Positions 8,564-16,305 of a DNA stretch of 64,000 nucleotides are shown piece by piece. Both the position numbers and the translations under genes were made by a program. The number at the start of each line of letters is the position of its first letter. Within the stretch, counting starts at the first letter, position 1. The notes under the pieces are model-generated. The model was given only the letters and a program-made list of their open reading frames with translations, made no database searches and was not told the DNA's origin. This DNA is from an uncultured Saprospiraceae bacterium (GTDB lineage Bacteria; Bacteroidota; Bacteroidia; Chitinophagales; Saprospiraceae). The stretch covers positions 124,001-188,000 of the forward strand of contig CALLPI010000004.1 of the NCBI GenBank assembly GCA_938015595.1. Direction: 5' to 3'.

Positions 8564-10594
8564 TCATACCTTGAGAAAGCGGCATACTTCATCGAACACG
8601 CGGTCGCCAGTAAAGCCGAATTTTTCATCCAAAACCTTGAAAGGCGCCGAATATCCGAAGTGCGTCAGGCCAAATACTTTACCGCGCGGCCCAGCCAGCC
8701 CCTGAAGCGTCACAGGCAAGCCTGCCGTAAGACCGAAAACCGGCGTATTGCCTGGCAGTACGCTGCGCTGGTACTTGAGCGTCTGACGGCGAAACAGCCC
8801 CTCTGACGGCACGGATACAATGCGCACTTTTAACCCTTTTTCACTGCGTAGGCGGGTTGCACCTGCCATAAGGGTAGCTACTTCCGAGCCATTAGCCAGC
8901 AGGATGACGTCGGGTTTGCCCTCGCAGTCTTCCACTATATAGGCGCCTTTGGTGGCCTGCACTGCCTGTGCCCGGCGGTTGTTGGCTGGCAGATCGTTGA
9001 TAGCCTGGCGAGACAGAATAAGCCCTGTGGGCGAGTACCGGTTTTCCAGCGCCAGTTTCCAGCAGACTATGGTTTCGGCGCCATCGGCGGGGCGCAAAGC
9101 CAGGAAACTGTTGCGACCGGAGTGATTTTGGAGTTGCTCCAGTAGCCGTATCTGGGCTTCTTGCTCTATCGGCTGATGGGTGGGGCCGTCTTCGCCTACG
9201 CGAAAGGCGTCGTGTGTCCAGATGAAGATGACCGGCTGCTCCATGAGGGCGGCTACGCGTATGGCCGGTTTCATGTAGTCAGAGAAAGCGAAGAAGGTAG
9301 CACAAGCCGGAATCACGCCGCCGTGCAGCGCCATGCCGGTAGCCAGGGCGGCCATGGTTAGCTCGGACACTCCCGCCTGCAGGAAAGCGCCGGAAAAATC
9401 GCCGCGGCGAAACTGCCCGGTTTTCTTGAGGAAGTTTTCGGTTTTGTCACTGTTGGCCAGGTCGGCGCTAGCCACAATCATATTTTGTACCTTATCGGCC
9501 AGGAAAGCCAGCACTGCGCCGGAGGCATTGCGGGTGGCATCGTTGGGTTTGAGGGCAATGTCACTCCAGGAGAGTTCAGGTAGTTTGCCAGAGAGGAAAA
9601 ACCGGTATTGAGCCGCCAGGTCAGTATTGGCCTTTTCCCATTTTTTGAACGCAGCTTTATGGCGCGCAGCTGCCCTTTTTTTGCGTGCTGCGATCTCGCG
9701 ATAGTACTCGGCCACCTCGGGGAATATCTCGAAAGGCTGTTCAGGGTTGCCACCGAGGGCTGCAATGGTTTTTTCAAATGAAGCACCAGCACCGCTCAGT
9801 GGTTGGCCATGCAGCTCCACCTCTCCCTCAAAAGGCTTGCCGTCGGCTGTGCGCACGCCCTTACCCATGACGGTTTTGCCGATGATAAGGGTGGGGCGTT
9901 CTGTTTCGGCAATGCCGGCGCGCAGTGCCATGCGTATAGCATCGTGGTTGTGACCATCAATGGTGAGTACGTGCCAGCCCCAGGCTTCGTATTTCATGGC
10001 AGTGTTCTCGCTGGTCACATCGCTGACAGGCGTGGAAAGCTGTATGTCGTTGGCATCGTAGAACATAACGATGTTGCCCAGGCCGAGATGGCCAGCAATG
10101 CGGCCTGCTGCCTGGGAAATTTCCTCCTGGATGCCACCGTCAGAGATGTATATAAAAGTTTTGTGGGCGATGGTTTCGCCGAAGCGAGCCGCTAGGAAGC
10201 GCTCGGCTATGGCTGCCCCAATACCAAAGGCGTGCCCTAGCCCCAGCGGGCCGGAGGTGTTTTCGATACCGCGTGCTACGTCCAACTCCGGATGGCCAGG
10301 CGTAGGGCTACCCCACTGGCGGAAATTGCGGATGTCATCCATGGTGTAGTTGCCGAGCAAGGTTTGTTGGGCATACAACATGGCCGACATGTGGCCGGCG
10401 TCCAGGAAGAAGCGATCGCGCAGGGGCCAGCGCATGTCAGAGGGGTCGTAGTGAAGAAATTCTGAGTAAAGGATATGAATAAAGTCGGCGCCACCCATTG
10501 GTCCGCCCGGATGGCCCGATTTGGCTTTCTCAACCATCGCAGCAGCCAATATGCGGATGTTGTCTGCGCAACGCAGGGAAATATCTTTGGTCAT
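8564..10594 (-). CDS. tkt: Transketolase (single-chain, Bacteroidota type)
   Basis: The 676-residue thiamine-diphosphate enzyme moves two-carbon ketol units between sugar phosphates in the pentose phosphate pathway. Residues 1-300 hold the cofactor half: MVEKAKSGHPGGPMGG with the conserved His, RGIENTSGPLGLGHAFG, and a Mg/ThDP-binding strand read as ISDGGIQEE...FYDAND rather than the usual GDG...NN. The pyrimidine-binding half follows with GVSELTMAALATGMALHGG, and THDAFRVGEDGPTHQP carries substrate-binding His. The variant cofactor loop is, to my knowledge, normal for Bacteroidota transketolases. It converges on rmlA with a 16-base gap. Confidence 0.95.
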   Translation of the reverse strand: MTKDISLRCADNIRILAAAMVEKAKSGHPGGPMGGADFIHILYSEFLHYDPSDMRWPLRDRFFLDAGHMSAMLYAQQTLLGNYTMDDIRNFRQWGSPTPGHPELDVARGIENTSGPLGLGHAFGIGAAIAERFLAARFGETIAHKTFIYISDGGIQEEISQAAGRIAGHLGLGNIVMFYDANDIQLSTPVSDVTSENTAMKYEAWGWHVLTIDGHNHDAIRMALRAGIAETERPTLIIGKTVMGKGVRTADGKPFEGEVELHGQPLSGAGASFEKTIAALGGNPEQPFEIFPEVAEYYREIAARKKRAAARHKAAFKKWEKANTDLAAQYRFFLSGKLPELSWSDIALKPNDATRNASGAVLAFLADKVQNMIVASADLANSDKTENFLKKTGQFRRGDFSGAFLQAGVSELTMAALATGMALHGGVIPACATFFAFSDYMKPAIRVAALMEQPVIFIWTHDAFRVGEDGPTHQPIEQEAQIRLLEQLQNHSGRNSFLALRPADGAETIVCWKLALENRYSPTGLILSRQAINDLPANNRRAQAVQATKGAYIVEDCEGKPDVILLANGSEVATLMAGATRLRSEKGLKVRIVSVPSEGLFRRQTLKYQRSVLPGNTPVFGLTAGLPVTLQGLAGPRGKVFGLTHFGYSAPFKVLDEKFGFTGDRVFDEVCRFLKV

Positions 10595-10634
10595 TGGTAG
10601 TAGCGCATTTGATACAGGAAAAAGACCGGTGCTA

Positions 10635-11837
10635 TCAGGCCAGTACCTCTTTCACCAAGTCGGCGGCTTCTTGCAGTTGGATGGCCGAACGTACAGCTAA
10701 GCCACTTTCATCCAGGATTTGCTTGGCCAGGTCAGCGTTGGTGCCTTGTAGGCGTACGATGATGGGCACGTGAATATCGCCAATATTGCGATAGGCGTCC
10801 ACCACACCCTGGGCTACGCGATCGCAGCGTACAATGCCACCGAAGATGTTGATAAGAATGGCCTTGACGCGGGAGTCGCGCAGTATGATGCGAAAGGCGT
10901 TTTCCACGCGCTTGGCATCGGCGGTGCCGCCCACGTCAAGGAAATTGGCCGGTTCGCCGCCAGAGAGCTTGATGATGTCCATGGTAGCCATAGCTAAGCC
11001 GGCGCCGTTGACCATGCAGCCTACGTTGCCGTCCAGGTTCACAAAGTTCAGCCCATAGCTTTTGGCCTCCACTTCGGTGGGGTCTTCCTCGTCGGTGTCG
11101 CGTTGGGCGGCCAGGTCGGGGTGGCGAAACAGGGAGTTGTCGTCCAAAGTGACTTTGCAATCTACTGCGATGATGCGGTCGTCGGCAGTTTTCAGGCAGG
11201 GGTTGATTTCAAACAGCGAGGCATCAGCGCCAATGAAGGCCGAGTAAAGTGATTGTATGAATTGTACCATTTCCTTAAATGCCTTGCCCGACAAGCCCAG
11301 GTTAAAGGCGATTTTGCGTGCCTGGAAGGGCTGCAGGCCCAGGGTGGGATGAATATATTCCTTGTGTACGAGGTGTGGAGTTTGCTCGGCTACTGCTTCA
11401 ATGTCCATACCGCCTTCGGTCGAGTAGATGATGACGTTGCACTTGCGCTCCCGATCCATGAGAATGGACAAGTAGAACTCCTTGCAGGCGTCGAAGTCGG
11501 GTGCATAGGCGTCTTCGGCAATGAGCACTTTGCGTACAAGTTTGCCGGGGCCATTCAGCCCGCCGGGTGTCTGGGGGGTTTTGAGCATCATGCCCAGAAT
11601 CTGTCCGGTTTTTTCCTTGAGGTCGTCCAGGTTCTTCACCAACTTGATGCCACCGCCTTTGCCGCGGCCGCCGGCGTGAATCTGGGCTTTCACAATGGCA
11701 ATGTTAGAGCCAGTGCGCGCCTGGAGTTGTTCATAGGCAGCTACGGCCTCTTCTACAGTGTGTGCCAGGATGCCTTCTTGTACTGCTACGCCATATTGCT
11801 TGAGCAGTGCTTTGCCTTGGTATTCATGCAGGTTCAT
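10635..11837 (-). CDS. sucC: Succinyl-CoA synthetase (ADP-forming) beta subunit
   Basis: The 400-residue protein begins MNLHEYQGKALLKQYGV, the classic SucC start. It has an ATP-grasp domain (VKAQIHAGGRGKGGGIKL, FEINPCLKT) and a C-terminal CoA-ligase flavodoxin-like domain (LDVGGTADAKRVENAF, INIFGGIVRCDRVAQGV). With the alpha subunit SucD, not encoded here, it converts succinyl-CoA to succinate with substrate-level phosphorylation. It lies 40 bases upstream of tkt on the same strand. A TAGCTTTG promoter element is found 37 bases before the start. Confidence 0.96.
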   Translation of the reverse strand: MNLHEYQGKALLKQYGVAVQEGILAHTVEEAVAAYEQLQARTGSNIAIVKAQIHAGGRGKGGGIKLVKNLDDLKEKTGQILGMMLKTPQTPGGLNGPGKLVRKVLIAEDAYAPDFDACKEFYLSILMDRERKCNVIIYSTEGGMDIEAVAEQTPHLVHKEYIHPTLGLQPFQARKIAFNLGLSGKAFKEMVQFIQSLYSAFIGADASLFEINPCLKTADDRIIAVDCKVTLDDNSLFRHPDLAAQRDTDEEDPTEVEAKSYGLNFVNLDGNVGCMVNGAGLAMATMDIIKLSGGEPANFLDVGGTADAKRVENAFRIILRDSRVKAILINIFGGIVRCDRVAQGVVDAYRNIGDIHVPIIVRLQGTNADLAKQILDESGLAVRSAIQLQEAADLVKEVLA

Positions 11838-11874
11838 AAAGAAGCAGTTTAAAGGTGGTTTTTCGAGCCGGGGG

Positions 11875-11882
11875 CAAAGCTA
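11875..11882 (-). promoter_or_regulatory. Predicted -7 promoter element of sucC
   Basis: TAGCTTTG (minus strand) fits TAnnTTTG. A TTTG that could be the -33 box lies 24 bases further upstream. Distance to the sucC ATG is 37 bases. Confidence 0.6.
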
Positions 11883-12083
11883 AGGTTTTTTGTGCGCATG
11901 AAGCGGCAAAGAAGGCTTAACAATTTTGCGCCCTTGCCACTGGGTTCTTGCAAAAAGGGGCGCAAAGGGGGGGGCTGTTCTGGCCGCCGGTTTACACAGA
12001 GCGTGCTAAGGGCTGCAAAGGCGATTTTCACAGAAAAAGGGGGGTGCGCAAAGAGCGGGTTTTTATGCCCTAGGCTCTGCATC

Positions 12084-13961
12084 CTACGCTCTATCCGCCA
12101 ACTCTACCCATCTTTCTTCCTTGAGGGCTATTTGTTTTTGAAGATCTACCAGTTCTCGGCCCAGCTCTTCTATTTTGGCAGGCGTAAGCACATCTTGCTG
12201 AGTGAAGGAGGCCTCAATTTCCTTTTTGCGACTTTCCAGCTTGGCGATGTCTTTTTCTAGGCGTTGGAGCTCTTTTTTTTCCTCCTGGCTCAGGCCACCT
12301 TGTTGTAAGGGTTTTTGTGCTTCTTTAATTTTTTGCTGTTCGTTGCGCTCCTGGCGCCGCTGGGCGCGTTCTTGCTCTTTTTGCAGTTCTCTGAACGCGG
12401 TATAGTCGCCGTTGAAGTCTCTAATGCGCCCTTCGCCTTCAAAGATGAAGAGGTGCTGGGCGAGTTTGTCTAGAAAGAAGCGGTCGTGCGAGACGATGAT
12501 GATGCAGCCTGGGAATTCGAATAGGAACTCCTCCAGTACGTTGAGAGAGATGACGTCGAGGTCGTTGGTGGGTTCGTCGAGGATCAGAAAGTTGGGGTTG
12601 CGCATGAGAATGGTGAGTAAGTAGAGGCGCCTTTTTTCGCCGCCGCTGAGCTGCGATACATATACCAACTGCTGTTTTCGGTTGAACAGGAAGCGCTCCA
12701 GCAGTTGTGCAGCAGTGAGTTTTTGCCCTTTTTCCAGTGGGATGTATTCTGCAATGTCGAGGATGACATCAATGACGCGTTTGTCTTCGGGCAGTTGAAG
12801 GCCTTCCTGGGTGTAATAACCGAAGATGGTGTTGTCGCCCTGTACTACTTTGCCGGTATCGGGGCGGATGTCGCCAGTGAGCAAGCGCAAGAAGGTAGAT
12901 TTACCCACGCCGTTGGGCCCGACGATGCCGATTCGCTCCTGGCGTTGGAATTTGTAGGAAAAAGGCTGGAGCACCACTTTGTCGCCAAATTTTTTGCTCA
13001 CGTTGTGTAGCTCCAGTACTTTTTTGCCAAGGCGCTGGCCTTTGATGTCAATCTGGATTTCTGTAGGCTCGCGTTTGACGGAGACTTTGTCTTCCAGTTC
13101 GTAGAAGGCGTCAATCCTGGCTTTGGCTTTGGTTGTGCGGGCCTGTGGCATACGACGCATCCACTCTAGTTCCTGGCGCAGCAGCTTGCGGTTTTTGTCT
13201 AGCACCACGCTTTCGTTTTCCTCTCGCAGGGCTTTTTTCTCCAGAAAGTCGGAGTAGTTGCCAGCATATTTGAAGAGGCGGCCTTGGTCGAGTTCGAGTA
13301 TGGTATTGCACACGCGCTCTAGGAAGTAGCGGTCATGGGTGACCATGAAAAGGGTAAGGTTGGGTTGGGCCAGCCATTCTTCCAGCCACTCGATCATGTC
13401 CAGGTCGAGGTGGTTGGTGGGTTCGTCGAGGATGAGCACCTCCGGCTCGGACAGGATAAGACGCACCAGTGCCAGGCGCTTGCGCTGCCCGCCAGAGAGG
13501 GTGGCCACGGGCTGGCTCCAGTCTTTGAGGTTGAAGCGGGTGAGCAACTCGCGTACGCGAGCCTCAAAGTCCCAGACTTTGAGGTCGTCCATGCGTGTGA
13601 GTACTTGCTGCAGTGCGGCTGCATCGGCCTCGGGTTGGTGTATCAAGGCCTCGTATTGCTTGATAATACGTGTGATTTCGGTGTCGGATTCAAATACGGC
13701 ATCCAGCACCGAGCCCTGCTCCCAGAACTCTGGCTCTTGCTCCAGGTAGCCCATACGGGCGCCTTTATATACCCATACTGAGGCGTTCTCCCCTTCTGGG
13801 GCTTCCTTGCCAGCCAGCACCCGCAACAGGGTGGTTTTGCCCGTGCCGTTTTTAGCTACTAGGGCTACCTTTTGCCCCTTGTTGATCTGGAGCGACAAGC
13901 CAGAGAAGAGGACTTTTTCTCCGTAGGTTTTGCTGACGTTCTCAAGTGAGAGGTAGTTCAC
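12084..13961 (-). CDS. ABC-F family ATPase (Uup/EttA-like)
   Basis: The protein has two ABC domains in one chain with no membrane segment. The first has Walker A GTGKTTLL and signature LSGGQRKRLAL. The second has NGVGKSTFLRLL and LSGGEKRRLYL. A linker of about 80 charged residues separates them, and a coiled-coil tail follows (about residues 540-625, rich in Lys, Glu and Gln). Such proteins act on the ribosome or on DNA intermediates, and the C-terminal coiled coil is Uup-like. I chose a GTG start at 13961 (VNYLSLENVSKTYG, 625 residues). The longer frame to 14039 adds 26 residues with no family resemblance. Confidence 0.9.
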   Translation of the reverse strand: MNYLSLENVSKTYGEKVLFSGLSLQINKGQKVALVAKNGTGKTTLLRVLAGKEAPEGENASVWVYKGARMGYLEQEPEFWEQGSVLDAVFESDTEITRIIKQYEALIHQPEADAAALQQVLTRMDDLKVWDFEARVRELLTRFNLKDWSQPVATLSGGQRKRLALVRLILSEPEVLILDEPTNHLDLDMIEWLEEWLAQPNLTLFMVTHDRYFLERVCNTILELDQGRLFKYAGNYSDFLEKKALREENESVVLDKNRKLLRQELEWMRRMPQARTTKAKARIDAFYELEDKVSVKREPTEIQIDIKGQRLGKKVLELHNVSKKFGDKVVLQPFSYKFQRQERIGIVGPNGVGKSTFLRLLTGDIRPDTGKVVQGDNTIFGYYTQEGLQLPEDKRVIDVILDIAEYIPLEKGQKLTAAQLLERFLFNRKQQLVYVSQLSGGEKRRLYLLTILMRNPNFLILDEPTNDLDVISLNVLEEFLFEFPGCIIIVSHDRFFLDKLAQHLFIFEGEGRIRDFNGDYTAFRELQKEQERAQRRQERNEQQKIKEAQKPLQQGGLSQEEKKELQRLEKDIAKLESRKKEIEASFTQQDVLTPAKIEELGRELVDLQKQIALKEERWVELADRA

Positions 13962-14076
13962 AGTACGGCTTAATGTTGGAGGCAGCGAAGGTAGCAAAAA
14001 GATTGCAATATGGTATATAGGCGTTTGGGGATGCGCCATACAAGTTGCATTTTTGCGCCTTTAAAATCTGTTTATC

Positions 14077-15135
14077 TTGTCCAGACGCAAACGACGACGC
14101 ACCCGCAAGCACGGCCTGCCGCCTGGCACGCTGGTGTTCACTGGCGACCAGCATGCGGATAACCAACTGGTTACGCTAGTGCAGTACAACGAAGAAGATG
14201 CCTGGAAAAAAACCGCCCAGGATGCTGTGCCAGAATGCATCCAGGGCAATTTCGTTACTTGGTACGACGTCAAAGGCTTGCATTGCATCCCCGTCATTGA
14301 GCAACTCGGGCGGCTGTACAACGTGCATCCTCTAGCCCTTGAAGACGTATTGGATACCACCCAGCGCCCTAAGTTTGAAGACTACGAAAACGCCATTTTC
14401 ATCATTGCCCAGGCTCTTACTTTCAACGAAGCCAACAGTGAAATCGAAGTGGAGCAAATAGCCATCTATGCCGGCGATGGCTTCGTACTTTCTTTTCAGG
14501 AAAAACCTGACGACACCTTCCAAACAGTGTGCGAGCGCATACTCCACAACGGTGGGCGCATCAGAAAGCGCGGTGTAGATTACCTCGTCTATGCTCTGCT
14601 CGACACCATCGTAGATCACTACTACATCGTGATGGATCGCATAGAGGAGGTGCTCGAAAAGCACGAGCAGGAAATTCTCACTGTGCCTGACGAAAACACC
14701 AAAAGCCGCATTCACCAGCTCAAGTTGCAAGTGCTCTCGCTCAAGAAATCCATATACCCTTTGCGCGAAGCCATCAACGCCTTCTCCCGATGCGACAATC
14801 CGCTGGTGCGCGAGGATACCCGCATCTTCATACGCGACATCTACGATCACACTATACAAATCGTTGATACTTTAGAAAACTGGCGTGATGTTCTCAACGG
14901 CTTGTTCGACTTATACCTGTCGCAACTCAGCTATCGCATGAACAACGTGATGCAGGTACTCACCATTATTTCCACCATATTTATTCCGCTGACTTTCGTC
15001 GCGGGCATTTACGGCATGAACTTCGACAATATGCCCGAGTTGCACTGGCACTACGGCTACTTCATCGTACTGGGCGTCATGCTACTCATCGTGCTGGGGT
15101 TGCTGGCGGCATTCAGGCGAAGGGGGTGGTTGTGA
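14077..15135 (+). CDS. corA: CorA family magnesium/cobalt transporter
   Basis: The 352-residue protein has the CorA plan: a long cytoplasmic N-terminal domain with PLALEDVLDTTQRPKFEDY, a helical stalk, and two C-terminal membrane helices. The first helix ends in the invariant YGMN at residues 312-315, followed by the periplasmic loop MPELHW. It forms a pentameric Mg2+ (or Co2+/Ni2+) channel in the inner membrane. The only plausible start is TTG at 14077, because an in-frame stop lies 15 bases upstream and no ATG precedes the conserved part. The first 12 residues are very basic (RRKRRRTRK). Confidence 0.94.
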   Translation: MSRRKRRRTRKHGLPPGTLVFTGDQHADNQLVTLVQYNEEDAWKKTAQDAVPECIQGNFVTWYDVKGLHCIPVIEQLGRLYNVHPLALEDVLDTTQRPKFEDYENAIFIIAQALTFNEANSEIEVEQIAIYAGDGFVLSFQEKPDDTFQTVCERILHNGGRIRKRGVDYLVYALLDTIVDHYYIVMDRIEEVLEKHEQEILTVPDENTKSRIHQLKLQVLSLKKSIYPLREAINAFSRCDNPLVREDTRIFIRDIYDHTIQIVDTLENWRDVLNGLFDLYLSQLSYRMNNVMQVLTIISTIFIPLTFVAGIYGMNFDNMPELHWHYGYFIVLGVMLLIVLGLLAAFRRRGWL

Positions 15136-15183
15136 GCCATTTTTTGCGCCGTCTGACAACCACCGAACAAAGCCGTTCATACT

Positions 15184-15348
15184 ATGACTTCCTTTCTGCA
15201 CAGTATTCGTAAGCAATTTGACTACTATACTGAGCCACGCCAAGCTTTGTGCATTATTTACAGATGTTGTGCACAAAACCAAACAGCTGGGCTAAAGGGC
15301 TTTTTCGCAACTGCTCTGCAAGGTGCAGTACGGCTAAATTTGGCATAA
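15184..15348 (+). pseudogene. Possible remnant of a DinB/DUF1572-like gene
   Basis: A 54-codon frame starts MTSFLHSIRKQFDYY, which resembles the N-terminus of DinB-like DUF1572 proteins from memory. The rest of the frame does not. The full family is about 150-180 residues, so at best this is a truncated start. No promoter element is seen. It may be chance. Confidence 0.2.
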
Positions 15349-15361
15349 GCCAGTAAGCCGT

Positions 15362-16162
15362 TCAGTTCCCTTGCTCAGAGGTTTGCCCAGCGTGCTTCAG
15401 CAGCAGGTCTATCTTGCGCTCCAGCGCCTGGACTTTGACCTCCAATACGTCATTGTTGTCGCTGACCATCGAATCCACAAAGATGGAGTTTACGATAGAC
15501 AGCCCCAGTACGCCTCCCACAAAAAACACCACAACGAAAAAACTACGGATAAAAAAAACAAGCATTGGCGAGGCATCCTTTACCAGCGCATCTGGCACCT
15601 CCGACCAACCTTCTACCGTAAATACCTTAAACATGGAGTAAAGCGAATGCAGCGGTGTGCCAAAATGCTCTGGCGCCATGTCTTTGAACAGGAAGCAGGC
15701 CACCATAGAGAGAATAAAGTTGAAAATGAAAAATACCGACACCAATAGTACTGACGCCCTGGCCGCCCGCCCAACGCCAGCCATGATGTGGTCTATGTTG
15801 GGGACGAACCGCACAAACCGAAAAAACTTGAACACTCGCATCACTCGGAATATGAGCAGAAAATCCCAACCGTTGAGCGTACTGCCGCTCAGCCAGATGA
15901 GCAACGAAGGCATGGTCAACACCACCAATGCAAAATCCAGCACATCCCAAGGCGAGCTAAAGTACGTCTTGGTGCCCCAGGCCCTGATTTTGATTAGAGC
16001 CTCCAGTAAAAAAATGAAAGTGAACAGGTGATCCAGCCGGTCCAGCCAAGTGCTGTAAGGCTCGGCAGGCGAAAAGCCTTGAATGAAGATGACCACAGCA
16101 TTGAGCAAAATCATCCCCAGGATAAAACTGTCTTGCAAGAGGATGCGTCTGAACATAACCAT
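15362..16162 (-). CDS. Voltage-gated cation channel, single-domain (NaChBac/BacNav type)
   Basis: The 266-residue protein has one six-helix voltage-gated domain. S1-S3 lie at about residues 12-92. S4 is FRVMRVFKFFRFVRFV (about 105-120) with five regularly spaced Arg/Lys gating charges. S5 lies at about 135-159 and S6 at about 202-230, and a short C-terminal coiled coil (DVLEVKVQALERKIDLLL) promotes tetramers. The pore filter reads TVEGWSE (182-188), so the filter Glu is present but Gly follows it where Nav channels usually have Ser. Such channels pass Na+ or Ca2+ and can serve motility or pH responses. Its promoter lies inside the spacer shared with glyS. Confidence 0.9.
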   Translation of the reverse strand: MVMFRRILLQDSFILGMILLNAVVIFIQGFSPAEPYSTWLDRLDHLFTFIFLLEALIKIRAWGTKTYFSSPWDVLDFALVVLTMPSLLIWLSGSTLNGWDFLLIFRVMRVFKFFRFVRFVPNIDHIMAGVGRAARASVLLVSVFFIFNFILSMVACFLFKDMAPEHFGTPLHSLYSMFKVFTVEGWSEVPDALVKDASPMLVFFIRSFFVVVFFVGGVLGLSIVNSIFVDSMVSDNNDVLEVKVQALERKIDLLLKHAGQTSEQGN

Positions 16163-16180
16163 ATTTTATTTTAACCTGGT

Positions 16181-16211
16181 CAAAAGTAGCGGGTATCTGC
16201 CGTTTGGCAAA
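16181..16211 (-). promoter_or_regulatory. Promoter of the ion channel gene
   Basis: On the minus strand TTTG (16208-16211) is followed after exactly 19 bases by TACTTTTG (16181-16188). This is the textbook Bacteroidota arrangement of -33 TTTG and -7 TAnnTTTG. The channel start lies 18 bases downstream of the -7 box. Confidence 0.75.
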
Positions 16212-16217
16212 AGCTAT

Positions 16218-16225
16218 TATCTTTG
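16218..16225 (+). promoter_or_regulatory. Predicted -7 promoter element of glyS
   Basis: TATCTTTG fits TAnnTTTG and gives glyS a leader of about 75 bases. It lies 7 bases from the -33 box of the divergent channel promoter, so the two promoters are back to back. No matching -33 box is clear. Confidence 0.55.
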
Positions 16226-16305
16226 CGCCCTGTTTTAGTGCCGGCAGGGCGCGCGGGCGCCCAGGCTATTCCGTTCATGCAGAAGTTAAACAAAACCACA
16301 TATCC

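Noticed and set aside
8555-8580. Short hairpin between rmlA and tkt (CAAGG/CCTTG)
   Set aside because: Only 5 bp and no T-tract.
11849-12082. 77-codon frame on the minus strand and the spacer around it
   Set aside because: Low-complexity, no family signal; the spacer holds only the sucC promoter.
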